In this document: positions 39,472 through 47,643 of the stretch, piece by piece
How positions within the stretch are numbered: the first letter of the stretch is position 1
How the letters are laid out: every line of letters starts with the position of its first letter
Assembly (NCBI GenBank): GCA_900547945.1
Contig: URIT01000006.1
Span: 1 to 55,595 of the forward strand
Reading direction: 5' to 3'
DNA from: an uncultured bacterium
GTDB taxonomy: Bacteria > Verrucomicrobiota > Kiritimatiellia > RFP12 > UBA1067
DNA: 55,595 nucleotides
The notes under the pieces: model-generated
The model's database searches: none
The model's input: only the letters and a program-made list of their open reading frames with translations
What the model was told of the DNA's origin: nothing
Program-made: the position numbers and the translations under genes

Positions 39472-40629
39472 TCAGACCTTCGTCCAGCGGTTGCCGTTTT
39501 TCTGCGAGGCGACGACGGCCTCGACGAACCTCATGCCGCGCACGCCCGCCGTGACGTCGGGGAAGTCAAGCTCCAGGGCGGACGGCTTTCGTCGCGCCGC
39601 ACGGGCGCGGATCGTGTCGCAGAAGTTGAGGTAGTTGTCCGCAAACGCCTCCAGGAACGCCTCGGGATGTCCGGCGGGCGTGCGCGTGCAGCGCGCGGCG
39701 GCGGGCGAGACTTCGGCGACGTAGGGGTTGCCGCGCTTCCAGGTCTCCTCGGGCGCGCCCGGCGCGAAGACGGAGAGGACGTGGGGATCCTCCTGCCGCC
39801 AGGCGAGCGCCTTCTTCTCGCCGTAGACGCGGATGCGCAGCCCGTTCTCCTCGCCCGTCGAGATCTGGGAGGCGATCAGGACGCCCTTCGCGCCCTTCTC
39901 GAAGTGGACGAGCACGTTGCCGTCGTCGTCCAGCGCCCCGCCGACGAAGTTCGTCAGCTCGGCCAGCACCTCGCGGATCCTGAGGCCCGTCACGTACTCG
40001 GCGAGGTTCGCGGCGTGCGTGCCGATGTCGGCCATGCAGCCGCTCATGCCGCTCGTCTTCGGGTTCATGCGCCAGCGCAGACGCTCCACCGTCGTCTTCT
40101 TCGGGTCGACCCGGCGCATCCAGCCCTGCGGGTACTGGACGACGACCTTCGCCACGCGCCCGAGGTCGCCGCGCGCCACGAGGTCGCGCGCAAGCTTCAC
40201 CATCGGATAGCCCACGTAGGTGTGCATCACGCCGAAGGTGAGGCGCGTCTTCTTCACGAGCGCCGCCAGTTCCTCCGCCTCGGCGGCGGTCATCGTCATC
40301 GGCTTCTCGCACATCACGTTGAAGCCCGCCTCCAGACAGGCCTTCGCGATCGGGAAGTGGGTGAAGTTCGGCGTGCAGATGGCGACGAAGTCCAGACGGT
40401 CCGCCTTCGGACGCGCCGCCTCCGTCCGCACCAGCTCCTGCCACGTGTCGTAGACGCGCGCGGGGGCGAGCCCCAGCAGCCGCCCCTGCTCCTGCCCGCG
40501 CGCGGCGTCCACGTCGAACGCGCCCGCCACCAGTTCCACGCCGCCGTCGATCCGCACCGCCATGCGATGCACGTTCCCGATAAAGGCACCGATTCCGCCG
40601 CCGACCATCGCCATCTTGAGTTTGTCCAT
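39472..40629 (-). CDS. Gfo/Idh/MocA family oxidoreductase
   Basis: A 385-residue NAD(P)-dependent dehydrogenase. The Rossmann motif is VGGGIGAFIGNVHRMA. DFVAICTPNFTHFPIAKACL and VMCEKPMTMTAAEAEEL carry the family's EKP signature, with the catalytic lysine. The C-terminal GFO/IDH domain includes SGCMADIGTHAANL with the conserved histidine. Substrates are usually inositols or sugars; here probably a step in the nearby sugar pathway. AAGGAAAGG precedes the ATG. An octamer array fills the gap to the MFS gene upstream. Confidence 0.9.
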   Translation of the reverse strand: MDKLKMAMVGGGIGAFIGNVHRMAVRIDGGVELVAGAFDVDAARGQEQGRLLGLAPARVYDTWQELVRTEAARPKADRLDFVAICTPNFTHFPIAKACLEAGFNVMCEKPMTMTAAEAEELAALVKKTRLTFGVMHTYVGYPMVKLARDLVARGDLGRVAKVVVQYPQGWMRRVDPKKTTVERLRWRMNPKTSGMSGCMADIGTHAANLAEYVTGLRIREVLAELTNFVGGALDDDGNVLVHFEKGAKGVLIASQISTGEENGLRIRVYGEKKALAWRQEDPHVLSVFAPGAPEETWKRGNPYVAEVSPAAARCTRTPAGHPEAFLEAFADNYLNFCDTIRARAARRKPSALELDFPDVTAGVRGMRFVEAVVASQKNGNRWTKV

Positions 40630-40650
40630 AGCCAGACCTTTCCTTGGGAA

Positions 40651-40752
40651 TTAAGTAGTTAAGTGATTAAGTAGTTAAGTAGTGAAGTGATTAAGTAGTT
40701 AAGTGGTTAAGAGGTTAGACGGTTAAGCGGTTAAGTGGGTTAAGTGGGTTAA
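40651..40752. repeat. TTAAGTRG octamer array 2
   Basis: About 13 head-to-tail 8-nt units (TTAAGTAG, TTAAGTGA, TTAAGTGG, with drift to TTAGACGG, TTAAGCGG). It ends 5 nt before the stop codon of the MFS gene. Confidence 0.85.
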
Positions 40753-40756
40753 CGCC

Positions 40757-42055
40757 TCAACTCTGCTCGTAGTCCTTCTTCAGGAAGAGGCAGATCGTGA
40801 CAAGCACGGTGAGCGCGCCGCAGAAGTAGGCGCCGGAGAGGGACGCGAGGCAGTTCTTCACCGTGATGCCGGCATCCATCATCGCGCCGATGAGCTTCGG
40901 GGCGACGGCGCCGACGAGGAACGCGCCGCAGCACATGAAGCCCGTCGAGGAGGCGCGGTAGCGCGGCTTGATGACGTCGTAGAGCGAAGCGAACATGTTC
41001 GAGTCGTAGACGCCGTGCGCGAGGCCGAAGAGGAAGAGGCCGGCGGCGCAGAGGTTCAGCGAGTTCGAGGTGTAGGCGAGGTAGATGCACGGCGCGCCCG
41101 CGAGGAGCCCGACGAAGTTGGTGGCGAGGCGCGCGGGCTTCCACGTCGCGGCGAGCCGGTCGGAGAAGCGGCTCGCGAGCATGATGCCGATCACGCAGCC
41201 GGCGTAGTGCCAGATGACGGAGTGGAACATCGTCCAGAAGCCCGCCTCGGTGGCGGCCATCGCCTTGTCCGCGAAGAACGTCTCGCGCAGGTAGACGGGC
41301 GTCCAGACCGTGAAGCCGAAGTTCGTGAACACCTGGAAGCCGAACGCCACCATCAGCAGCCACGCGCTCGGCTTCACCGCGAACGCCTTGAACGCCTCCG
41401 CCATCGACGGCTTCTGCACGGCGCCGGGCGCGGCCGGCACGGGCTTCGTGTCGCGCAGGAAGAGGGCGAGAACCACGAAGAGCGCAAGGCCGAAGCCGCC
41501 GAACACCCAGAACGGGTAGCGCCAGGCGCCCTGCCCCAGTCCCGCCAGCCAACCGGAGGCGAGCGACACCGCGACGACGGCCACGTAGAGCGCGCTCTGC
41601 ATCACCGACATCGCCATCGAGCGCGTCTTGTCGTGGAGCTGGCTCAGGATCGAGTTCGCGGAGGACGGGTAGAGGCACTGTCCCACGGCGAACACGACGC
41701 TGTAGACGACGACGAGGTAGCTCACGAGCGACAGCCACCCGAACGGGCGCGCGAAGCCCGAGGCGAGGATCGCGAGCGAGAAGAGCGCGACGGAGATGAG
41801 GATCGTCTTCTTGCGGCTGAAGAGGTCCCCCAGCACACCCGCGAAGAGCACGCAGACGCCGTACACGGCGGCGAACACCGTCATGACGGTGCCCCAGTCG
41901 CTTGCCGCGACGGACGTGAATTCGAGCTTCATCTGCGGCAGCACCGAGTTGAAGATCTGCCGCGTGCCCTGCTGCATGAAGTAGCCCACCGTCAGGAGGG
42001 CGAGCGCCACCCACTTGTAGGCTCCCGCGCCGTCGTTCGTCTCTCTGTCGTTCAT
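40757..42055 (-). CDS. MFS sugar transporter
   Basis: A 432-residue inner-membrane protein with about 12 hydrophobic segments. YKWVALALLTVGYFMQQGTR begins helix 1; the MFS loop motif is GVLGDLFSRKK. Overall features are like the organic-anion/phosphate (OPA) branch, including hexuronate and glycerol-phosphate carriers. With the fructuronate-reductase-like and GH127 genes downstream, it likely imports a uronate or arabinose-containing sugar. The start at 42055 follows AAAGGAAC. It is probably first in the carbohydrate locus. Confidence 0.87.
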   Translation of the reverse strand: MNDRETNDGAGAYKWVALALLTVGYFMQQGTRQIFNSVLPQMKLEFTSVAASDWGTVMTVFAAVYGVCVLFAGVLGDLFSRKKTILISVALFSLAILASGFARPFGWLSLVSYLVVVYSVVFAVGQCLYPSSANSILSQLHDKTRSMAMSVMQSALYVAVVAVSLASGWLAGLGQGAWRYPFWVFGGFGLALFVVLALFLRDTKPVPAAPGAVQKPSMAEAFKAFAVKPSAWLLMVAFGFQVFTNFGFTVWTPVYLRETFFADKAMAATEAGFWTMFHSVIWHYAGCVIGIMLASRFSDRLAATWKPARLATNFVGLLAGAPCIYLAYTSNSLNLCAAGLFLFGLAHGVYDSNMFASLYDVIKPRYRASSTGFMCCGAFLVGAVAPKLIGAMMDAGITVKNCLASLSGAYFCGALTVLVTICLFLKKDYEQS

Positions 42056-42080
42056 TTCATGTTCCTTTCGTTGTCGATTG

Positions 42081-43439
42081 TCACTTCCATTCGGGCGAAC
42101 GCTCGAAGTCGGGCACGTAGGTGGCAAGCACCCGGCAGATGTGCGCGACCTTCTCGTCGCGCTCGTCGCGGTCGCCCTTGTCGCGCCGCGCCGCGTCGTA
42201 GATCTTGCGGAACGCCTTCACGTAGTCGTCCTTCTCCACGCGCCCGGCGAGCGCGCGGCTGTAGAACGCCTCGTCGTGCTGGATGAGGCGCACGAGCACC
42301 GCGACGCGCCGCCAGTCGGGGACGAGCGCGACGAGTTCGTCGAGGCGTTTCTTCTGGGCCGCCTCGTCGTTGGCCGCCCGCGCCTCGTCCAGCAGCCCGA
42401 TGTAGACGTCCACGTAGTCCGGCACGAGCGAAACGAGCGCCCGCCGCTCGTGGGCGGCGTCCGCGAGGCGCCCCTCCGAAACGGCCTGATCGATGCGGCG
42501 GCCGAAATCGGCGATGCGCCGGCGCGCCGCGCGGTTCTGCGCCGTGCGGTGCGTGTCGTCGATCTTCCGCTGGATCTCGGCGACCTTCGCACCGGCCGGC
42601 GTTGCGTCCGGACGCGCCTCGGGCCAAGTCACCGCAACGACCGCGTTCGTCGGGGCGTTCCCGTCGGCGGCGGCCCCGGCGGTGTTTCCGGCGGCCTCCT
42701 CGGCGGGCGCCATCCCGCCGTCGCCCGCGTTGTCCTCCGGCGCGAGCAGCCCCGCCTCCTCCAGCGCAAGGCGCCTCTCCGCGCGCTGGAGGGCGACCGT
42801 CTCCGCGCGGCTCAGGCTCGCACGGCTGTAGAGGCGCAGCTTGCGGTCGTGCTCGGCGGCGGCGGTCGCCTCGGCGGCCTTCCGTTCGTTCGCGCTCTTC
42901 GCGAGCGCGGCCTCGGCGATGCGCGTGGCGGCCAGCTTTTCGTCGCGCGCCGCCTCGGCCGTCTTCCGCTCGGCCTCCGCGCGCCGGAGCGCCACGGCCT
43001 CCGCCGCCGCACGCTTCTCCTGCTCGGCGCGCGCCGCGTCCGAGGCGGCCTTCTCCGCCGCCGCCTTCTTCGCCGCCGCGTCCGCCGCCGCCTTTTCCGC
43101 CGTTGCCTTCTTCGCCGCCGCCGTCGCGGCCGCGGCCTGTTCCCGGGCGCGGGCCTCCTCCTGCCGCTTCGCGGCCACAACCGCCCGCTTCTCCTCCGCC
43201 GCCGCCTCGGCCCGCTTGCGGTCGGCCTCGGCCTTCCGGGCCTCGGACTCCTTCGTCTTCGCCTCGGCCTCCTTCGCGCGCGCCTCGGCCTCCTTCGTCT
43301 TCAGGCGGTCCTGCTGGGTCCGGGCCTGGAGTTCAAGCCGCCGGTTCTCCTGCACGGTGCGGAAGAAATAGGTCCCGCCCCCGAGGGCGGCCAGCGACAC
43401 GAGGGCCAGTACGGTTCCTGTCGTTCCCGAAATTCTCAT
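42081..43439 (-). CDS. Membrane-anchored coiled-coil protein of unknown function
   Basis: A 452-residue protein. One N-terminal membrane segment (about 8-27) is followed by a very long Ala/Lys/Glu/Arg-rich coiled coil (about 32-205) of the TolA/MukB-like low-complexity type, a Gly/Ala/Pro linker (about 220-262) and a helical C-terminal domain (about 265-452) that seems specific. It lies downstream of gspK on the same strand, where gspL would sit in a classical operon, but does not resemble GspL. It may be a periplasmic-spanning accessory of secretion; inference from position only. A/K/E bias makes similarity searches unreliable. Confidence 0.7.
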   Translation of the reverse strand: MRISGTTGTVLALVSLAALGGGTYFFRTVQENRRLELQARTQQDRLKTKEAEARAKEAEAKTKESEARKAEADRKRAEAAAEEKRAVVAAKRQEEARAREQAAAATAAAKKATAEKAAADAAAKKAAAEKAASDAARAEQEKRAAAEAVALRRAEAERKTAEAARDEKLAATRIAEAALAKSANERKAAEATAAAEHDRKLRLYSRASLSRAETVALQRAERRLALEEAGLLAPEDNAGDGGMAPAEEAAGNTAGAAADGNAPTNAVVAVTWPEARPDATPAGAKVAEIQRKIDDTHRTAQNRAARRRIADFGRRIDQAVSEGRLADAAHERRALVSLVPDYVDVYIGLLDEARAANDEAAQKKRLDELVALVPDWRRVAVLVRLIQHDEAFYSRALAGRVEKDDYVKAFRKIYDAARRDKGDRDERDEKVAHICRVLATYVPDFERSPEWK

Positions 43440-43490
43440 GTCTTTTCCTTTACCCTTTCAATCACCAACATCCACAAACGTTTCCCGCGT

Positions 43491-43519
43491 CGGCGCGCCG
43501 GGGACGTCGCGCCCTACCA
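43491..43519 (-). repeat. REP-like palindrome, GTAG-tag type (E2)
   Basis: Minus-strand TGGTAGGGCGCGACGTCCCC then GGCGCGCC. GGCGCG/CGCGCC forms the stem. Inverted partner of E3, about 60 nt away, forming a REPIN-like pair. Confidence 0.5.
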
Positions 43520-43579
43520 GCGTAGGACAATACATCGATGCACAACGGACACAGGGCGGCGCACCTGACCTGTTGCATT

Positions 43580-43608
43580 TGGTAGGGGCGGACGTTCCGG
43601 CCGCCCGC
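43580..43608 (+). repeat. REP-like palindrome, GTAG-tag type (E3)
   Basis: TGGTAGGGGCGGACGTTCCG then GCCGCCCGC; GGGCGG/CCGCCC forms the stem. The flanking TGTTGCATT also resembles the bases in front of E1 at 14164. Confidence 0.5.
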
Positions 43609-43625
43609 AGAAGGCTGCAACTGCC

Positions 43626-43780
43626 GAACTATTCAACCATTCAACCACTCAATCACCTAATCACTTGACCACTCAACTACTTAACCACTTAACTACCTCA
43701 ACTACCTCAACTACTTAACCACTTAACTACTCAACTACTTAACTACTTAACCACTTAAAGCCGCGAAGCGGCGACTTAAT
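43626..43780. repeat. TTAAGTRG octamer array 3
   Basis: About 17 units in the CACTTAAC/TACTTAAC orientation, ending with the hairpin GCCGC-GAA-GCGGC and CGACTTAAT, 7 nt before the gspK stop. Confidence 0.85.
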
Positions 43781-43787
43781 CCTCCCC

Positions 43788-45050
43788 CTACGGGTCCTCC
43801 TGCCATTCGAGGTAGACGGGGCGGGAATCCTTGATGGTCATCTTCGCCTTGACGACATGCTTCATGCCCATCGACGCGGCGACGATCGTGACGCGGTAGA
43901 GGGCGCCCTCGCCGGATCCGCCCTGGTAGGCCAGGTATTCCTGTGCCTCCGGCTTGATGTAGCCCTGGCAGATTTCGTTGAGCTTCGACCAGTCCTTGAT
44001 GAGCGTGCCGTTCTCCTCGTCGTCCAGGTTGACCTCACGTCCGTCCATGTCCACGCCGTTGCGCCACTCGATGATTGCGTTGACGACATCCAGCATCGTC
44101 TCGTCCTGGAGGTCTTCCGGGTCGTCCGGCGAGCGGATGCCGGGGATCTGCAGCAACACGTCCTTGTCGGCAAGGTTGACGTTGATCTTCTTGCCGCCGA
44201 AGGTGCCCAGCACCTTGTCGAGGGTGTTCGTGATCCAGATGTTGTCGTCTTCCTTCCGCTCGTCGAGGCTATAGTACCACCCGCCCGTCAGCACGGCGGG
44301 GTGGAGGCGGAACGCGCCCACCCAGGCGAGTTCCTTGAGGTCCTTGATGGGGCCGTTGCGCGGCTTGTACTTCTCCTCGTCGTTCCGTTCGGCAAGGTCC
44401 TCGTAGTATTCGCTCTCGCTGCCGTCGCGCGCGTTGTCGCCGTAGTCGCCCTTCTTGACGTCGTCGCTGTCGTACCAGTCGAGCCAGCTGTTGAGGAAGT
44501 ATTCCTGGTCGTCCTCGGGCACGCCGACCCAGTAGAGGATGTTCTCCCAGATCTCGGCGAAGTGGGGATCGCCTTCGGGTTGGAGGTTGTTGATGTTGAA
44601 CTTGGGCCCGCCACCGTCGCCGCCGCCCACGCTCTCGATGACGACGGTGACGGTGCCGCGTCCGGCAAGCTCGTCGGCCACCGCCGCCTCGTCGCCCGCG
44701 CGTAGGTCGTCCGGCAGCTTCTCGTCCACCACGAGCGGGCCGATCGTCACGGTGGCGCCGCTCTGCTTGAGCTGCCGCTTCTCCAGAATCCAGCGGTCGT
44801 CCTCCAGCAGTTCCTCCAGGTCCTCGTCCTCCGAGTAGGCCGCCGCGTTCTGGTGGTTCGCCACGATCATCTCGCCCAGCACCCGGCCCGCGTCGACCAG
44901 GGTCTCCAGCTGCGCGCGCTCGCGCACGAACACGTTCACCGACGCCTGCAGCTTCGCCTCCACCGCGAAGCTCATCACGATGACCGAAAGGACGGCGATC
45001 GTCCAGATGACCATCACCAGGGCGGACCCTCTGGAGCGCGCGGCGGTCAC
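43788..45050 (-). CDS. gspK: Type II secretion minor pseudopilin GspK
   Basis: A 420-residue inner-membrane/periplasmic protein. RGSALVMVIWTIAVLSVIVM is the hydrophobic N-terminal helix; no glutamate at position 5 and no clear prepilin peptidase site, as allowed for GspK-type proteins. The large SAM-like periplasmic domain includes FNINNLQP, WLDWYDSDD and KINVNLADKDVLLQIPG (helix-hairpin-helix-like). GspK caps the pseudopilus tip with GspI and GspJ. The start is GTG at 45050, overlapping the gspJ stop (GTGA). Confidence 0.88.
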   Translation of the reverse strand: MTAARSRGSALVMVIWTIAVLSVIVMSFAVEAKLQASVNVFVRERAQLETLVDAGRVLGEMIVANHQNAAAYSEDEDLEELLEDDRWILEKRQLKQSGATVTIGPLVVDEKLPDDLRAGDEAAVADELAGRGTVTVVIESVGGGDGGGPKFNINNLQPEGDPHFAEIWENILYWVGVPEDDQEYFLNSWLDWYDSDDVKKGDYGDNARDGSESEYYEDLAERNDEEKYKPRNGPIKDLKELAWVGAFRLHPAVLTGGWYYSLDERKEDDNIWITNTLDKVLGTFGGKKINVNLADKDVLLQIPGIRSPDDPEDLQDETMLDVVNAIIEWRNGVDMDGREVNLDDEENGTLIKDWSKLNEICQGYIKPEAQEYLAYQGGSGEGALYRVTIVAASMGMKHVVKAKMTIKDSRPVYLEWQEDP

Positions 45051-45790
45051 TTCTTCGCCTCCGTCTTCGACCCTTCCAGCGCGAACGGCTTCTGCGAGAG
45101 ATACCACAGGGGAATCTCCACCACGCGCAGGACCGGCAGCGGCGCCTCGCCCTTCTCGGCCGGTTTCATGCGGAACGTGACCTTCACGCGGTAGGGAATC
45201 GAATTCGAGGTCGCCCACTCCTCAGCCCACTTCGGCTTCCCGTCCGACTCCACTTCCGAGGCGTCCTTCTGCACCTGGCAGTCGAATCCCACGACATCCT
45301 CCACGAGCAGCAGCTCCTCGCCGTAGTCGTTCTCGTCGAACCGCGTACGGTCGTCCTCCACGAAGAGGTCCGGGTTCCACACGCGGATCTTCAGCCCGCC
45401 CGGCTCGTCCTTCCCGCGCGCCTCCTCCACCCACATCCGCACGCGGTGGGTCGTTTCGGAGAAGGCCGACTTGCTGCCGATCATGGACGTCCCCAGCTTG
45501 GTCCACTCGATCCAGTCGCTGCTGGAGGGATCCTCGCCGTCGCCGCCGTCCCCCATCATGAAGCCCCATTCGTCCTTCTGGTTGCCGTCCGCCGGATAGT
45601 AGGCGCTGCGCAGGCCCGCGACGACCTGGTTGAGCGCGTAGTCCGCGGTCTGCATGCGGTCCGCGAGCTTGGTGGCGCGGTGCCAGCCGTTGACGACGGC
45701 GGTGAAGGTGATGCCCGCGACGATCGTCATCATCGAGAGGATGAGGATCGCCGCCAGCAGCTCGATCAACGTGAAGCCCGCGCGTCTCAT
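45047..45790 (-). CDS. gspJ: Type II secretion minor pseudopilin GspJ
   Basis: A 247-residue pseudopilin. The prepilin motif is at the very start (MRRAG-FTLIE), giving cleavage before F6 with glutamate at +5. The hydrophobic helix follows (LLAAILILSMMTIVAGITF). PVLRVVEIPLWYLSQKP near the end is a typical J-type strand. It overlaps gspI by ATGA (45787-45790) and gspK by GTGA. Confidence 0.88.
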   Translation of the reverse strand: MRRAGFTLIELLAAILILSMMTIVAGITFTAVVNGWHRATKLADRMQTADYALNQVVAGLRSAYYPADGNQKDEWGFMMGDGGDGEDPSSSDWIEWTKLGTSMIGSKSAFSETTHRVRMWVEEARGKDEPGGLKIRVWNPDLFVEDDRTRFDENDYGEELLLVEDVVGFDCQVQKDASEVESDGKPKWAEEWATSNSIPYRVKVTFRMKPAEKGEAPLPVLRVVEIPLWYLSQKPFALEGSKTEAKK

Positions 45791-46299
45791 TTCGTGGCGC
45801 TCTCCGCATTCGAGGACTTGCCGCCGCTTCCACCGCCGGACGTTCCCTTCCACCAGAGCTTCACGACGGAGAGGCTCTCCTTCTTGCCGCCGAAGTGGTC
45901 GCCGCCCCACTTGACCGTCGTGCGGACCGTGTAGAGACCGCCGTTGCGCTCCAGCTCGTCGTCGTCGATGTCGTCGACGGTCCGTTCGGCCGTGTAGCCG
46001 GAAAGGTCCTCCCGGTCCGAACGGGAAAGATCCAGTTCAAGGTCCTCCGCCAGGTTCTCGGCGCGCTCCTCGGCGATGTTGAGGAGGTCGTCGTCAAGCG
46101 GGTCGCCCGTCACCTGGTCGACGGCGGGGATGGGGTGGACCATCTCGAAGTAGCTGAGGACGCGCTGGGCCGTCTCAAAGCGCGCCGACGCGGTCATCAG
46201 CTTGTAGCTCTGGAGGAAGAGCCCCAGCACGGCGACGATGCCGAGCGTGAGGATGGCGGAGGCGACCAGCACCTCGATGAGCGTGAAGCCCCGTTTCAT
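45787..46299 (-). CDS. gspI: Type II secretion minor pseudopilin GspI
   Basis: A 170-residue protein with prepilin motif MKRG-FTLIEVLVASAILTL, the I-type N-terminus. The soluble domain is acidic and short (DDDLLNIAEERAENLAEDLE), with a Gly/Ser-rich end (GTSGGGSGGKSSN). It forms the pseudopilus tip with J and K. It starts 1 nt after the gspH stop. Confidence 0.85.
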   Translation of the reverse strand: MKRGFTLIEVLVASAILTLGIVAVLGLFLQSYKLMTASARFETAQRVLSYFEMVHPIPAVDQVTGDPLDDDLLNIAEERAENLAEDLELDLSRSDREDLSGYTAERTVDDIDDDELERNGGLYTVRTTVKWGGDHFGGKKESLSVVKLWWKGTSGGGSGGKSSNAESATK

Positions 46300-46300
46300 G

Positions 46301-47062
46301 TCAGCGTTCCTCGTCCTCCACGACGCGGCCGAAACGGCCGACCTCCAGCGTCATGGCCTTGTCTTCGGACGCGCCGTCCTTCCAGACCTTCACAAGGTAG
46401 GGATCGCAGCGGCCGTTCGGCTCGTAGACGACGGAGAACGTCGCCTCGCGGTCCGGTTCGGCCTCCGCCGCCCCGTCCGCCGGCTCGCCGCCCTCCTCCT
46501 CGTGCTTCGCCCGCGCCTTCTCCTGCTGCTCGCGGTTCCGGCGCAGGAGGAGGTCGGCCGTGCTGAACACGGAGATGCGCGACCGCCGCTTCTCCAGATC
46601 CTCCTTCAGCTGCCCGCGGATGTGGATGCCCTCGAAGTCGCGCGGCTCGGGCGCAAGGGGATCGTCCGCCAGGTCCGCCGGCGCGTCGCCGACCTCGGCC
46701 CCCTCGACGGGCATGCCCGAAAGGGTCAGCACCCGGCCGGCCGCCGCGCCCGCCACGCCGAAGCCGGCGCCGCCCGAGGCGCCCGCGCCCTCGGCCTCCG
46801 CGTCCTTCCCGTAGCTCGTCGAAAGGCGACTCTTGACGAACGTGCCGTCCTCGGCGATCTCCGTGATCGTGAGCACGACGGGGCGCTGCTTGAGAAGCGC
46901 GATCGCCCGCGCGTGCCCGGCATACTGCTGCACGGCACGCGCGGCGTCGGCCATCTGGGCCGACTTGACGCCCGCGCCCAGGCTGACGGCGGCCGTCCCC
47001 ACGAGGATGCCGACGATCACGAGCGCGACGAGGATCTCAATCAGCGTGAAGCCGTTCTTCAC
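46301..47062 (-). CDS. gspH: Type II secretion pseudopilin GspH-like
   Basis: A 253-residue protein, prepilin motif MKNG-FTLIEILVALVIVGIL. The domain is longer than usual for GspH (about 170-200), with Gly/Ala- and Glu-rich inserts (GAGASGGAGFGVAGAAAG, KHEEEGGEPADGAAEAEPD). H sits between G and I in position, supporting the assignment. The inserts suggest a lineage-specific surface on the pseudopilus. Confidence 0.82.
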   Translation of the reverse strand: MKNGFTLIEILVALVIVGILVGTAAVSLGAGVKSAQMADAARAVQQYAGHARAIALLKQRPVVLTITEIAEDGTFVKSRLSTSYGKDAEAEGAGASGGAGFGVAGAAAGRVLTLSGMPVEGAEVGDAPADLADDPLAPEPRDFEGIHIRGQLKEDLEKRRSRISVFSTADLLLRRNREQQEKARAKHEEEGGEPADGAAEAEPDREATFSVVYEPNGRCDPYLVKVWKDGASEDKAMTLEVGRFGRVVEDEER

Positions 47063-47091
47063 GACGGCCGGCCCTCCTCCGCTTCCGGGCG

Positions 47092-47517
47092 CTAGCGCCT
47101 GTCCTCGAAGGCGGAGAGGTCGTCGTCGCCGCCCTGTTCGCCATCCGGACCGTTCGAGTAGATGTTGAAGCGGCCGCCCTTGCCCTTCTTCTCGTAGCGA
47201 AGCGGCTCGCCCCAGGGGTCCGTGAGCGCGTCGGCGCCGCCCTCGATGTACGGCTCCTCGCCGCCCGTCAGGGCCTCGACCCAGGCGTCCTGCGTCTCGG
47301 GCACCTTGCCCTTGTGCTCGTTCTGGTACTGGATCGTGGCGTTCTTCGCCGTGTCGATCAGCTGGCGCGCCGCATTGATGCGGGCGTTCTTGAGGTACTT
47401 GTTGATGTTCGGCACCGCGACGGCGGCCATGATGCCGACGATCGAGATGGCGATGATGATTTCAATAAGCGTGAAGCCCGCCTTCGCGGCCTTCTCGGCG
47501 ATGTCCTCGTGTCTCAT
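47092..47517 (-). CDS. gspG: Type II secretion major pseudopilin GspG
   Basis: A 141-residue protein. The leader is 13 residues (MRHEDIAEKAAKAG-FTLIE), then IIIAISIVGIMAAVAVPNIN. The soluble part has the GspG block ALTDPWGEPLRYEKKGKGG and SNGPDGEQGGDDD, the calcium site. G polymerises into the pseudopilus that pushes substrates through the outer membrane channel. The start at 47517 follows AAGGAG; the longer upstream frame (9 codons) is the less likely start. Confidence 0.95.
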   Translation of the reverse strand: MRHEDIAEKAAKAGFTLIEIIIAISIVGIMAAVAVPNINKYLKNARINAARQLIDTAKNATIQYQNEHKGKVPETQDAWVEALTGGEEPYIEGGADALTDPWGEPLRYEKKGKGGRFNIYSNGPDGEQGGDDDLSAFEDRR

Positions 47518-47553
47518 GTCTTGCTCCTTGTCACTGTTGTTCAAACTCTTCTG

Positions 47554-47586
47554 GAACGCAGATGCTTCGCAAGGCGATCTGCGTTC
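47554..47586. repeat. ERIC-like palindrome family C, copy 1
   Basis: GAACGCAGAT and ATCTGCGTTC (10-bp arms) enclose GCTTCGCAAGGCG. The copy at 52954-52987 agrees at nearly every base. It lies in the gspF-gspG gap. Confidence 0.8.
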
Positions 47587-47643
47587 TCGATCTGCGTCCG
47601 AATGAAAACATTGAATCCTGCACTGGTTGTCCTGCCGACCGCC

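Larger units (their letters stand above)
43440..43787. other. Repeat-filled intergenic region
   Basis: About 350 nt without a gene. It contains an inverted pair of GTAG-tag REP-like palindromes (43491-43519 and 43580-43608) and octamer array 3. Confidence 0.6.

Noticed and set aside
37603..40662. 1019-codon open frame on the plus strand
   Set aside because: Antisense to GH127 and the Gfo/Idh gene, crossing an intergenic gap; not protein-like.
40651..40752. CRISPR-like or centromere-type iteron array
   Set aside because: Units are 8 nt, degenerate, without spacers, and the same arrays occur at several gene ends.
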